64,000 nucleotides of DNA from positions 62,001-126,000 of the forward strand of contig NZ_WSRW01000003.1 of assembly GCF_009770985.1 (NCBI RefSeq). Reading direction: 5' to 3'. The stretch's first letter is position 1. The number at the start of each line of letters is the position of its first letter. Positions 36,801 through 45,923 of the stretch are shown piece by piece. This DNA is from Mucilaginibacter lacusdianchii (GTDB lineage Bacteria; Bacteroidota; Bacteroidia; Sphingobacteriales; Sphingobacteriaceae). The notes beneath the pieces are model-generated. The model searched no databases. It had not been told where the DNA came from and saw nothing but the letters and a program-made list of their open reading frames with translations. A program made the translations under genes and the position numbers.

Positions 36801-37937
36801 ATGAGAATTTATCTGGACAACGCCGCAACCACTCCCTTAGATCCCGAAGTTTTTTCGGCCATGACGCCCTATTTGCTTAATCATTTTGGTAATCCGTCGT
36901 CGCATCATGCGCAAGGCCGTCAAGCCAAATCAGCTATAGAAGACAGTCGTGCTGCGATTGCCTCATTGTTAAATGCTTTGCCAGAAGAAATTATTTTTAC
37001 ATCCGGAGGCACAGAAGCTGATAATACAGCTATTTTATCTGCAGTATATGGGCAGGGGATTGATCATGTGATTACTACCCGGTTTGAGCATCATGCCGTA
37101 TTGCATACGCTTATTGCCTTGCAGGCGCAGGGTAAAATTAAAATCAGCTTTATTGAGCATGATGAGCAGGGAAATTTGGATTTGGAGCATTTGGCGTTTT
37201 TGTTGCAAACACACGGCCGCAGCCTGGTATCGGTAATGCATGCCAACAACGAGGTGGGCAATTTAAATGATATTGAAACCATCGGCCGCATTTGTCAAAC
37301 CTACAACGCCTTGTTTCATTCAGATACGGTGCAAACCATGGGGCATCACCGCTTTGACCTGCAAAAATTAAACATTCATTTTCTGGCTGCATCGGCGCAT
37401 AAATTTCATGGTCCTAAAGGTGTTGGGTTTGTTTATGTGCGCAAGGGCGTTAAAACCACCCAGCTGATTCATGGCGGCGGTCAGGAAGGCAAACTACGTG
37501 CGGGAACGGAAAACATCCCGGGCATCGTTGGTTTGGCTAAAGCACTACAGCTGGCTTATCAGTATCTGGATGAGCATCAGCATCACATTCAGAAATTGAA
37601 ACAATACACCATTGAGCGGTTGCTGGCCGATGTGCCTGGCATCACATTCAACGGTAATTCGGCCATTGCACACAAAAGTTTGTATACCGTTTTAAATGCA
37701 AGTTTTGCAGTAGAGGGCTACGCCCAAAACCTGCTGCAACGTTTAGACGAACAACATATTTCCGTATCCGGCGGAAGTGCCTGCTCTACGGGTGCATCAT
37801 CACATGTGTTAAGTGCGCTGGATGCGCCAACCAACCGTCAGCACATCCGCTTTTCATTTAGCAAATTTAACACTCAAAACGAGATTGATCAGGTAATGCA
37901 AATCTTAACACAGCTATATCAAAGTATAGCTGCTTAA
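36801..37937 (+). CDS. Cysteine desulfurase (NifS/IscS-like)
   Basis: The 378-residue PLP enzyme takes sulfur from cysteine, giving alanine and an enzyme persulfide used for iron-sulfur clusters or thio-compounds. Visible are the N-terminal Y-L-D-N-A-A-T-T-P, the Schiff-base Lys201 in S-A-H-K-F-H-G-P-K-G, the R-A-G-T-E-N segment and the catalytic Cys328 in G-G-S-A-C-S-T-G. The short Cys loop is closer to NifS/IscS than to SufS. It is the only gene behind the SAM riboswitch, which suggests a role in sulfur supply linked to methionine metabolism. No iscU or iscA is adjacent. Confidence 0.92.
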   Translation: MRIYLDNAATTPLDPEVFSAMTPYLLNHFGNPSSHHAQGRQAKSAIEDSRAAIASLLNALPEEIIFTSGGTEADNTAILSAVYGQGIDHVITTRFEHHAVLHTLIALQAQGKIKISFIEHDEQGNLDLEHLAFLLQTHGRSLVSVMHANNEVGNLNDIETIGRICQTYNALFHSDTVQTMGHHRFDLQKLNIHFLAASAHKFHGPKGVGFVYVRKGVKTTQLIHGGGQEGKLRAGTENIPGIVGLAKALQLAYQYLDEHQHHIQKLKQYTIERLLADVPGITFNGNSAIAHKSLYTVLNASFAVEGYAQNLLQRLDEQHISVSGGSACSTGASSHVLSALDAPTNRQHIRFSFSKFNTQNEIDQVMQILTQLYQSIAA

Positions 37938-38069
37938 ACTATCATCTTGTAAATGCCAGTTGCGCATGCAAAATACTCGCCATAACTTGCAGTTGTTTCT
38001 GAATTTGTAGAGGCATGTCTTATTTGACACTTATAATGCATACCTTCTCATAATTATGCCGTATTTTGC

Positions 38070-41024
38070 ATGCGCATGCATCACCTTCAAGATCCTTTAT
38101 TTCAGATACTGTTCAATCAGCTCAAAGAACCGCGCCTGCTTGTAAAAGCAGCCTCGCCGCACTATACCGTTATAGCTGGTAACCAGGCATGGCAGGAGCT
38201 GTTCCGTAAACGGGTAAATGAGTTATCCGGCGCTAATTTTTTGGCAATGGTTGAAGAAATAGCACCCAATGATGCGTTAACTGAACAGATAAATGAAAAT
38301 TTGCAGCGTGCAGTATTAACTTCATCATCTCAAACGCTTGAACCTTTTTTAATAGCACCGGATGGACTTATCTGGTGGCAGATGGAGTTTTTACCCATAG
38401 GCGGAGAGGGCGATGGAGAAGCGAAGTACGTGATGTGCTCCTTGAATAATGTTACCGCTCAGGTGGCTGGTCAGATAGCACTGGAAACTGCTCAGCAAAA
38501 CGAGCTGCACTTGCTGCGCGAGCAACAGGCGCTTAATGAAGAACTGGCAGCGGCAAATGAAGAATTTAGTGCCATTAATGAAGAACTATTACAATCTCAG
38601 GCAAGCCTCTCTGAACTGAATCAGGAGCTTGAGGCTAGGGTAGAACAACGTACGCAGGCGCTTGCTGAAAGTGAGTCAAGAATTCGGGGCATGGTAGAGC
38701 AATCTGCCGCGGCTATGCTGGTATTGCATGGCGATAATTTAGTAATTGATATTGCGAATCCACAAATGCTGGAATTGCTTGGCAAATCCGACCATATTAT
38801 CGGACTTCCTTTGCTCGATGCCTTGCCCGAAATTAAAGGGCAACCTATTTTTGAGATTCTTCATCAGGTTTATCAATCTGGCGAGCAGGTTTCAGAAACG
38901 GAGATTCAGGTTGAATTGTATCGCAATGGCCAGACGGAAACCGGCTATTTCAATTTTACTTATACGCCGCTTTGGGAAGAAAATAGAATTACCGGCGTGT
39001 TGGAGGTTGCCACCGAGGTAACTGAAATGGTTAAAGCCCGGAACAAAATAGAAGAAAGTGCCAGGCGCTTTACCCGTATGGTATTAACTACGCCCATTGG
39101 TATGTGCGTTATAAAAGGCCGCAATTTGATAATTGATATTGCTAACCAACCAATATTAGATGTATGGGGCCGGATTAGTGAAGATGTTTTAGGAAAAAAG
39201 CTCATCGATGTTTTTCCGGAACTGGAAGGGCAGCCTTACCCCAAAATGTTGCTAAGCATTTTTGACAAAAAAGAACCGGTTGCCTTCGCCGAACTGCCAG
39301 TGACTATCATATTGCCCGAAGGTGGCGTAAAGCAAGCGTTTATTGATTTCTCTTACGATCCGCTGTTTGACGACGATGGTAATGTTGAAGCTATTTTGGT
39401 TAGTGTTAAAGATATAACTGAAATGGTGGAAAGTCGCAAGCTTTTACAGGAGCGGCAGGAAGAGATGGAAGCGCTGAATGAAGAATTGGCTGCATCCAAC
39501 GAAGAGCTCATGACCACTAATGAAGAGCTCACGGAAGCGCAGATGGCTTTGGAGCGAATGGTAGATCAGTTGGCAGATAGCGAACAGCGTTTAAGCAGCT
39601 TAATAGACCAGGCACCAGTAGGTATGTGCTTTTTGCGTGGGGAAAACTTGGTGATTGATTTGGTAAACCAAGCCATGCTTGATATATGGGGACGTACACA
39701 GGAGGAAGTGCTTGGTAAACTACATAAACAGGCCAGGCCTGAACTGCAGGGTCAGTCTGTTCATGCCTGGATGGACGAAGCGTACCAAACCGGAATTACC
39801 CGTTATAATACTGATTTAAAAGTGACGCTTTATCACCAGGGCGGGTTACGGGAGGCATACGTCAACTCCATTTATCATCCGCTTAAAGATCAGAATGGTA
39901 AGGTTACCGGCCTTTTAATTATTCTGAATGAAACTACCGACCGCATACTGGCTCAAAAGAAAGCCGAACGCGTGCAGGAACAGCTAAGTATGGCTGTTGA
40001 GTCGGCACAGCTTGGCACGTGGTATTTGAATACCGAAACTCAGGAGTTTTTTGCATCGCCCAGACTAAAAGAGCTATTTGGATTTTTGCCGGATGAGGAG
40101 ATGACCTTTGCAGCGGCCGCAGCCCAAATCACTGATGATTATCGCGACATGGTACTTAACACCATTGAAAAAGTAGCGCTGCAAGGTGGCAGTTATGATC
40201 TTGAATATCCTGTACATGACTTTCATGACGGTAAGCTGCGCTGGATTAAGGCAACCGGTAAGCTTTACCCCGCAGAGAATGGGCAGCCGGCTCACTTTTC
40301 GGGCACCAAAATGGATATTACCCAACGTAAGCTGGAAGAGATCAGGAAAAATGATTTTATTGCCATTGCCAGCCATGAGCTTAAAACACCATTAACCAGT
40401 TTAAAAGCTTATTTGCAGGTAATGAACATAAAGGCTCAAAAAGCAGAAGAAAGTTTTTATAGCAGTGCCTTAACTAAATCGCTTACCCAGATAGATAAAA
40501 TGCAAGTGCTGATTAAAGGCTTTTTAGATGTAGCCAGGGCCGAGTCGGGTAAGTTGCATTTGGATGCTACGCCATTTGATTTAAACGAACTTTTGCAAGA
40601 AAGTGCAGATGAAGCAACGCTTTTGTACCCATCTCATCAAATTAGTGTTTTGCCGTGCAATCAGGTTAAGGTAATGGCCGATCGCGATAAAATTGGGCAG
40701 GTGTTAAGCAATTTCCTCAGCAACGCCATCAAATATTCGCCCAAAGGTAAAATGATAGAACTGTTTTGTAGCCACGCTGGTAACGACGTAAAAATTCAGG
40801 TAAAGGATGAAGGCATGGGTATAAAACCGCAGGATTTAGACCGACTGTTCGACCGATTTTATCGTGTGGAAAGTAAGCACACAAAAACCATCTCCGGCTT
40901 TGGTATCGGCCTTTATCTTTGTGCAGAAATTATCCGTTTGCACAACGGTAAAATATGGGCTGAGAGTACGCCCGGCGTAGGTTCTTCTTTTTATTTCACT
41001 TTGCCCATTTATGAGGTAGGCTGA
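38070..41024 (+). CDS. Multi-PAS sensor histidine kinase (984 residues)
   Basis: This cytosolic kinase has no membrane helix. It begins with a PAS-like input (about 20-140), then a coiled coil with N-E-E-L-A-A-A-N-E-E-F (about 155-210). Three mutually similar PAS domains follow (about 212-325, 335-455 and 510-630), interrupted by a second coiled coil, N-E-E-L-A-A-S-N-E-E-L, then a fifth PAS/PAC (about 640-760) with W-I-K-A-T-G-K-L. The kinase core has F-I-A-I-A-S-H-E-L-K-T-P-L-T and an ATPase with N-F-L-S-N-A-I-K-Y-S-P and G-F-G-I-G-L-Y. No receiver domain is attached. Its signal and partner are unknown. Confidence 0.92.
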   Translation: MRMHHLQDPLFQILFNQLKEPRLLVKAASPHYTVIAGNQAWQELFRKRVNELSGANFLAMVEEIAPNDALTEQINENLQRAVLTSSSQTLEPFLIAPDGLIWWQMEFLPIGGEGDGEAKYVMCSLNNVTAQVAGQIALETAQQNELHLLREQQALNEELAAANEEFSAINEELLQSQASLSELNQELEARVEQRTQALAESESRIRGMVEQSAAAMLVLHGDNLVIDIANPQMLELLGKSDHIIGLPLLDALPEIKGQPIFEILHQVYQSGEQVSETEIQVELYRNGQTETGYFNFTYTPLWEENRITGVLEVATEVTEMVKARNKIEESARRFTRMVLTTPIGMCVIKGRNLIIDIANQPILDVWGRISEDVLGKKLIDVFPELEGQPYPKMLLSIFDKKEPVAFAELPVTIILPEGGVKQAFIDFSYDPLFDDDGNVEAILVSVKDITEMVESRKLLQERQEEMEALNEELAASNEELMTTNEELTEAQMALERMVDQLADSEQRLSSLIDQAPVGMCFLRGENLVIDLVNQAMLDIWGRTQEEVLGKLHKQARPELQGQSVHAWMDEAYQTGITRYNTDLKVTLYHQGGLREAYVNSIYHPLKDQNGKVTGLLIILNETTDRILAQKKAERVQEQLSMAVESAQLGTWYLNTETQEFFASPRLKELFGFLPDEEMTFAAAAAQITDDYRDMVLNTIEKVALQGGSYDLEYPVHDFHDGKLRWIKATGKLYPAENGQPAHFSGTKMDITQRKLEEIRKNDFIAIASHELKTPLTSLKAYLQVMNIKAQKAEESFYSSALTKSLTQIDKMQVLIKGFLDVARAESGKLHLDATPFDLNELLQESADEATLLYPSHQISVLPCNQVKVMADRDKIGQVLSNFLSNAIKYSPKGKMIELFCSHAGNDVKIQVKDEGMGIKPQDLDRLFDRFYRVESKHTKTISGFGIGLYLCAEIIRLHNGKIWAESTPGVGSSFYFTLPIYEVG

Positions 41025-41114
41025 ACATCCAAAATCTAGTTTTATATTACTATAAACATATCATTGTGATTTGTAGCGCCTGTTGTAAAAGTGCAGGTTT
41101 TAATATTACACAAA

Positions 41115-41507
41115 TTAAAGTTTCACAGGCTGGCTTTTCATACTTTGCTTAATCTTTTCTCTATGCTGCTCGCCCCAGGAGCTTAACTCGTGCAGTACAT
41201 TTTTCAATGTCAGGCTATGCTCGGTGGCCTCATATATGATGGTTACCGGTGTTGTTGGATATACGATGCGCTTTACAAATTCATTCAATTCCAGGTCTTT
41301 TAACTCCTTAGCCAAAATTTTTGGTGAGATGCCTATCACTTCGTGCTGAATTTCATTAAACCTTTTTGAGGATTGTACTAAACTCAATATCAGCGGTAGT
41401 TTCCACTTGCCACCCAAAACGTACAAAGCATCCAACACGTTGTTCAGTGAACTTGCACATGTTGCTTTATCAGGAGCGGTTATCAAATCTTCAATCATCA
41501 TTGTCAT
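41115..41507 (-). CDS. HxlR-family transcriptional regulator
   Basis: I take the ATG at 41507 (130 residues), because the longer frame adds about 40 codons without homology and covers the divergent promoter region. The winged-helix core has V-L-G-G-K-W-K-L-P-L-I-L-S-L, R-F-N-E-I-Q, G-I-S-P-K-I-L-A-K-E-L-K-D-L-E and the wing P-T-T-P-V. These match HxlR/YodB-type regulators, which often sense quinones or aldehydes through a Cys; C16 of the product is a candidate. It is divergent from the azoreductase gene, so it probably represses it. Confidence 0.9.
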   Translation of the reverse strand: MTMMIEDLITAPDKATCASSLNNVLDALYVLGGKWKLPLILSLVQSSKRFNEIQHEVIGISPKILAKELKDLELNEFVKRIVYPTTPVTIIYEATEHSLTLKNVLHELSSWGEQHREKIKQSMKSQPVKL

Positions 41508-41523
41508 ATAAGCAAAGCTACGC

Positions 41524-41537
41524 ACTTTCCTGAAAGT
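41524..41537. promoter_or_regulatory. Candidate HxlR operator
   Basis: A perfect inverted repeat, A-C-T-T-T-C, C-T, G-A-A-A-G-T, lies 17 bases before the HxlR start in the divergent region. A related C-T-T-T-C-C-T-T run follows at 41543-41550. This is where a self-regulated HxlR dimer would bind. Confidence 0.5.
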
Positions 41538-41724
41538 AAGCGCTTTCCTTTGGGTAAGTACTGTCTTTTTGATAGTTAGTCCAGATACCTTTGCTGATAA
41601 TAATTGCGAGAGCCGGATAGCCGTTTGCATAAGGAATCGAAGCTTTGATCATGCATAAACATCTATTGTAAAAACGGCCCTAAAGCTCCCGCCATATGTA
41701 AAGCTTTTAATATCAAAAAAAATT

Positions 41725-42327
41725 ATGAAACGTATTTTGCATTTAATTTCCAGCATTCAGGGAAATGAGTCTTACAGCCTTAAACTGGGCCAAGCCATTG
41801 TAAAAAAGGCAATGGAAAAATATCCGGACAGCACGGTTGAAGAGGTGAACTTAAACGATTTAGACATCCCGCATTTGAACCCTCAGATTTTGCAATCCAT
41901 GTTTACGCCCGGCGACCAATTGACTCCCGAAGCTAAAGAGTCGATACGCTATTCTGATGAGGCAGTAAAACAGTTACTGGCTGCTGACATTATTGTCATC
42001 GGCGCTCCGCTTTATAATTTCACTATTCCTACCACTCTTAAAGCTTGGATTGATCACATTACAAGGGCTGGGGTTACTTTTGGTTATGGTGAAAACGGCC
42101 CTGTAGGTAAGGTTACCGGCAAAAAAGTTTATGTGGCCATGGCATCGGGCGGCATCTATTCGGACGGGCCTTCAAAAGGATACGATTTCGTAGCGCCTTA
42201 CTTAAAATCGTTCCTCGGCTTTTTAGGGATGACCGATACTAAGGTTTTTCGTGCGGAAGGTGTTAAAGTACCCGGCATTAAGGAACACGCTTTGGAAAAA
42301 GGTGTTGCCAGCATACATATAGACTAG
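41725..42327 (+). CDS. FMN-dependent NADH-azoreductase (AzoR type)
   Basis: The 200-residue flavodoxin-fold protein reduces azo bonds and quinones with NAD(P)H. It shows the FMN phosphate loop around S-S-I-Q-G-N-E-S-Y-S (about 9-18), the A-P-L-Y-N-F-T-I-P-T-T-L-K-A-W-I-D-H-I motif (about 92-110), typical of AzoR, and A-S-G-G-I-Y-S-D-G-P near residue 145. Length is normal. It is divergent from an HxlR regulator, a common arrangement for quinone-responsive detoxification. A strong terminator follows. Confidence 0.93.
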   Translation: MKRILHLISSIQGNESYSLKLGQAIVKKAMEKYPDSTVEEVNLNDLDIPHLNPQILQSMFTPGDQLTPEAKESIRYSDEAVKQLLAADIIVIGAPLYNFTIPTTLKAWIDHITRAGVTFGYGENGPVGKVTGKKVYVAMASGGIYSDGPSKGYDFVAPYLKSFLGFLGMTDTKVFRAEGVKVPGIKEHALEKGVASIHID

Positions 42328-42395
42328 TTAACAACCTTCTTTCTTTTCCAATACGTTATTGGTTAAAAGAAATTTAATAACGGCTACATTAAAAT

Positions 42396-42427
42396 AAAAA
42401 CCCCGAAGCTATAGCTTTGGGGTTTTT
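42396..42427 (+). terminator. Rho-independent terminator of the azoreductase gene
   Basis: A 15-bp stem with one G-U pair (42396-42410 with 42413-42427) ends in five T. It lies about 70 bases after the stop codon. Confidence 0.92.
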
Positions 42428-42653
42428 ATTTGTTAAGCATTACTTATAAAATTTTAACCCAAATTGAATATCGTTTGTGGAATTGAATTTTTTAACAGCT
42501 TTTTTATGATCTAATACTTTTTTTTATAGTAAGCACTAACATAAACCTACTATTTATCATATATTAAAATTATAATAATTTTTTAGTATAGATATCTGCA
42601 ATGTGCCAATAATTCGGTTGAGTCGTTATTGATTTGATAATATGGTTGCGTGG

Positions 42654-42681
42654 TTGACTTAACAAGGTGAATCTAGTTTTG
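42654..42681 (+). promoter_or_regulatory. Bacteroidota-type promoter of the TonB receptor gene
   Basis: T-A-G-T-T-T-T-G at 42674-42681 fits the TAnnTTTG -7 element of Bacteroidota sigma factors. T-T-G-A at 42654-42657, about 17 bases before it, could be the -33 element. The start codon at 42704 would follow a leader of about 15-20 bases. The remaining bases 42428-42653 are A/T-rich with no ORF. Confidence 0.6.
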
Positions 42682-42703
42682 CCGCAAACTTAAGCAATCA
42701 ATA

Positions 42704-45700
42704 ATGTTCAAAACTCTACACAAATCAATAGCAATGATGTTGCTGTTGTTATGCTGCTTCGCCCGAACGACTGTATGGGCACAAACCTCACAAGCCGGTA
42801 TCACGGGTACCATCACCGACGAGAAAAAAGAAGGTATCCCCGGCGCTACCATACAAATCCGGAATGAATCAACCGGCTTTACTACCACCACACAAACTAA
42901 CCAGAAAGGTGAATATGTTTTTAAACAAGTGCCTTTGGGTGGTCCTTATACCGTTAACGTAAGTTATGTAGGTTACGGCTCACAAAAAAGAAGTGGCTAC
43001 ATGCTTAACCTGAGCGATTTGTTGCAGCTAAACATTCAAATGCAGGCAACCAACAACACGCTGAATGTGGTAGAGGTAAACGGCAACCGTATGCAGAACA
43101 ACATTCCAAACTTAGGAGCCTCAACATCGGTTAACGCCAGAAATATCCAGAAGCTACCGGTAAACGGCCGTAACTTTACTTCGTTGATTGACTTGTCGCC
43201 ATTAAGCCGCGGCAATAACCTGTCCGGCCAGTTAGCTACATCAACCAACTTTACCATTGATGGTATGAGTGCCAAAAATCCAACTTTTGGCGGTACCGCA
43301 GCACCAAGTTCCCCTTACTCTATCTCTATTGAAGCGGTACGGGAATTTAAGGTAGTAACTAACCAGTATGATGTTACCTACGGACGCAGCGGTGGTGGCC
43401 TTATCAACACGGCTACCAAATCGGGTACCAACACCTTTAGCGGCAGTGCTTTTACATTTATCAGAGCCGATGAATTATCATCGCCTTATGATACCCGTGG
43501 TAATAAACGCGACGTGCCATTCTCTACTTATCAGTACGGTTTCTCATTAGGCGGACCAATCATTAAAGACAAGGCTCACTTCTTTGTAGCTTTAGATCGC
43601 CAGCGCGATGCCAGACCTCTGCAAATTGCTGATATACAGAGCCCGGCCGACGAGTCCCGTTACAGTATAAGTCAATCTGTATTGAATAACTTTTTAACTA
43701 CTGCCCGCAACAAATACGGCGTAGCGTCCTCCCCGCAGGTGGGTTCATTTGATAAGAAAGAAAACACCACAGCGGTATACGCCCGTGTAGATGTGCAACT
43801 GAACAGCAAGAACTTATTAACGGTAAGCAACAACTACATTTATGATCTGAACAACCAGAACATTGGCGATAACACAAATATCACCCTATACGAAACCTAT
43901 GGTACCACCCGTAATAAAAGTAACAGTACGCTGGCTACCTTACGTTCAACTTTATCGCCGCGTTTAACCAACGAGTTAAAGTTTCAGCAAATGTCGGCTT
44001 CTTTAGAAAGCCTTCCCGGCAATCAGCTGCCGCAGGGTACGGCTACAATTCCGCGTGTTATTGTAACAAACGTACCTTCGGTAGTAAATGGTAAAACAGT
44101 GCGTACCTCACTACAATTAGGTGGTCAGCGTTATGCACCCGAGTACTTTTTTAGTAATGTATCGCAGTTAACCAATAACGTATATTACAATACGGATAAG
44201 ATCAACTTCACATTTGGTACCGACCTTATGTATACCCACATGAATTCGAGATACGGTAGTGAAGTGAACGGCAGGTTTTATGTAAATGGCACAAACGGTC
44301 TTGATAACTTCAATAACCTGGTTGCCGAACGTTATGCCCGCGAGATTCCGCTGGTAGAGGATCCAAGCGTACGCCAGAATTTCATCAACACCGGCCTGTA
44401 TGCGCAAATGCAAACCAAGCTGGCAAAAGGATTGGATATGATGGCCGGTTTACGTGCCGATTATACCAATTACCTGGACAAACCAAACTTTAACCAGATA
44501 GTGTACGATGATTTGGGTTTAAAAACAGACCATTCACTCACTACTTTCCAGATACAGCCACGGGTACAATTTACCTGGGATATAGGCGAACGTCAGCGTG
44601 ATATTATTCGCTTTGGTGCAGGTATATTCGGTTCTGATATCTTGAACTATACCATGATCAACAATATGGTATTTGATGGCACTAAACTGGCCGCAGTAGA
44701 TATTAGCATTCCTAAGACCGGACCAAGCCTGGTACCGGTTCCAAATTTTCCTTTATACCGTGCTGATCCTTCCAAATCTCCGGGTGCAGAATTGTTTAAC
44801 ATCCCCGGCGTATCTAAATTAGCAACCATTAACCTCAACCGCGAGGATGTGAAAATACCGGTAGTATACAAAGCAAACTTCTCATACAACCGCTTTGTAA
44901 CAGAGCGTTTAAGATTAGGTGTGAGCGCCTACATGACACTGGCCCGTAACAACTATATGTATACCGATGCCAACATGGCCGATCAGCCTTTCTTCAGGCT
45001 TTCTAATGAAGACAATCGCGGTGTATATGTTCCGGCATCAAGCATCTTGGCCAGCGGCGCTACCGACTGGACCCTTGGTCGTAAAACCAACCGCGTAGGC
45101 CGTGTGCTGGCGTTAAACAGCGATGGCAAGGTTAACCAGTATGCATTTGTGTTTGACGGTACTTACCGTTACTGGAAAGATGGTGAAGTTTCTTTTAGCT
45201 ATACCTGGAATGATACCAAAGACAATACCTCATACAACGGTAACGTGGCCAATTCGGCAACCCTGTCCGTTCCTGTAAAGGATGATCCACGCGATTTAAG
45301 CAAGATGACTGCTTCGGATAACCAGTTCCGCAATAAGATTGTATTTTACGGTACCCTGCCTACTTTTTACGGCTTTAGCGTTGGTTTCCGTTATTCGGGC
45401 ATAGGCGGTACCCGCTATTCGCTGTTGGCTGGTGGTAACGTAAATGGTGATTTTGTGGCCACTAACGATTTGGCCTATGTTTTTGATCCTAATAATACTG
45501 CTGTTCCGCAAGCTGTACGCACCGGTGTACAAACCCTGCTCGACAACCCCGATGTAAGCTCAAGCCTTAAAGATTACGTGCGCAAAAGCATAGGTAAAGT
45601 AGCTGAAAGAAATGCTGGTGTCAACGGCTTCTATGGTCAGTGGGATATTCGTATTGCTAAGCGTTTCAGAACTTTTACCAAAAAGCAATACATCGAAGTG

Positions 45701-45904
45701 TCAGGCGACCTGTTTAACGTAGCTAACTTATTTAACAAAAATAAAGGTGTGACCAAAAACCTTGGCGCTACCAGCATTTACGCGTTAACCGGTTTTGATG
45801 CCGCCACCAGCAATTATAATTACAGCGTTAACCCTAGTGCAGGTGTGGTGGTACCAGGCGGTAACCCTTATCAATTTCAGCTAGGATTGCGTTACGGATT
45901 CTAA
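42704..45904 (+). CDS. TonB-dependent receptor, Oar-like, with carboxypeptidase-regulatory domain
   Basis: The 1066-residue protein has a signal peptide (1-26, ending V-W-A-Q). A CarboxypepD_reg-like beta domain follows (about 30-115) with G-I-T-G-T-I-T-D and I-P-G-A-T-I. The plug (about 140-250) has L-P-V-N-G-R-N-F-T-S-L-I-D-L and the D-G-M-S-A-K-N segment, and the rest is a long outer-membrane barrel ending in L-G-L-R-Y-G-F. It resembles the Oar subgroup of receptors rather than SusC: no SusD-like gene follows. The substrate is unknown. It heads an operon with a secreted esterase (19 bases downstream) and a phosphodiesterase, so a phosphorylated or esterified compound is a possibility. Confidence 0.9.
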   Translation: MFKTLHKSIAMMLLLLCCFARTTVWAQTSQAGITGTITDEKKEGIPGATIQIRNESTGFTTTTQTNQKGEYVFKQVPLGGPYTVNVSYVGYGSQKRSGYMLNLSDLLQLNIQMQATNNTLNVVEVNGNRMQNNIPNLGASTSVNARNIQKLPVNGRNFTSLIDLSPLSRGNNLSGQLATSTNFTIDGMSAKNPTFGGTAAPSSPYSISIEAVREFKVVTNQYDVTYGRSGGGLINTATKSGTNTFSGSAFTFIRADELSSPYDTRGNKRDVPFSTYQYGFSLGGPIIKDKAHFFVALDRQRDARPLQIADIQSPADESRYSISQSVLNNFLTTARNKYGVASSPQVGSFDKKENTTAVYARVDVQLNSKNLLTVSNNYIYDLNNQNIGDNTNITLYETYGTTRNKSNSTLATLRSTLSPRLTNELKFQQMSASLESLPGNQLPQGTATIPRVIVTNVPSVVNGKTVRTSLQLGGQRYAPEYFFSNVSQLTNNVYYNTDKINFTFGTDLMYTHMNSRYGSEVNGRFYVNGTNGLDNFNNLVAERYAREIPLVEDPSVRQNFINTGLYAQMQTKLAKGLDMMAGLRADYTNYLDKPNFNQIVYDDLGLKTDHSLTTFQIQPRVQFTWDIGERQRDIIRFGAGIFGSDILNYTMINNMVFDGTKLAAVDISIPKTGPSLVPVPNFPLYRADPSKSPGAELFNIPGVSKLATINLNREDVKIPVVYKANFSYNRFVTERLRLGVSAYMTLARNNYMYTDANMADQPFFRLSNEDNRGVYVPASSILASGATDWTLGRKTNRVGRVLALNSDGKVNQYAFVFDGTYRYWKDGEVSFSYTWNDTKDNTSYNGNVANSATLSVPVKDDPRDLSKMTASDNQFRNKIVFYGTLPTFYGFSVGFRYSGIGGTRYSLLAGGNVNGDFVATNDLAYVFDPNNTAVPQAVRTGVQTLLDNPDVSSSLKDYVRKSIGKVAERNAGVNGFYGQWDIRIAKRFRTFTKKQYIEVSGDLFNVANLFNKNKGVTKNLGATSIYALTGFDAATSNYNYSVNPSAGVVVPGGNPYQFQLGLRYGF

Positions 45905-45923
45905 AATCTAGAACTGCTAAATA

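Noticed and set aside
41508..41630. N-terminal extension of the HxlR protein
   Set aside because: It would cover the likely operator and adds sequence unlike the family.
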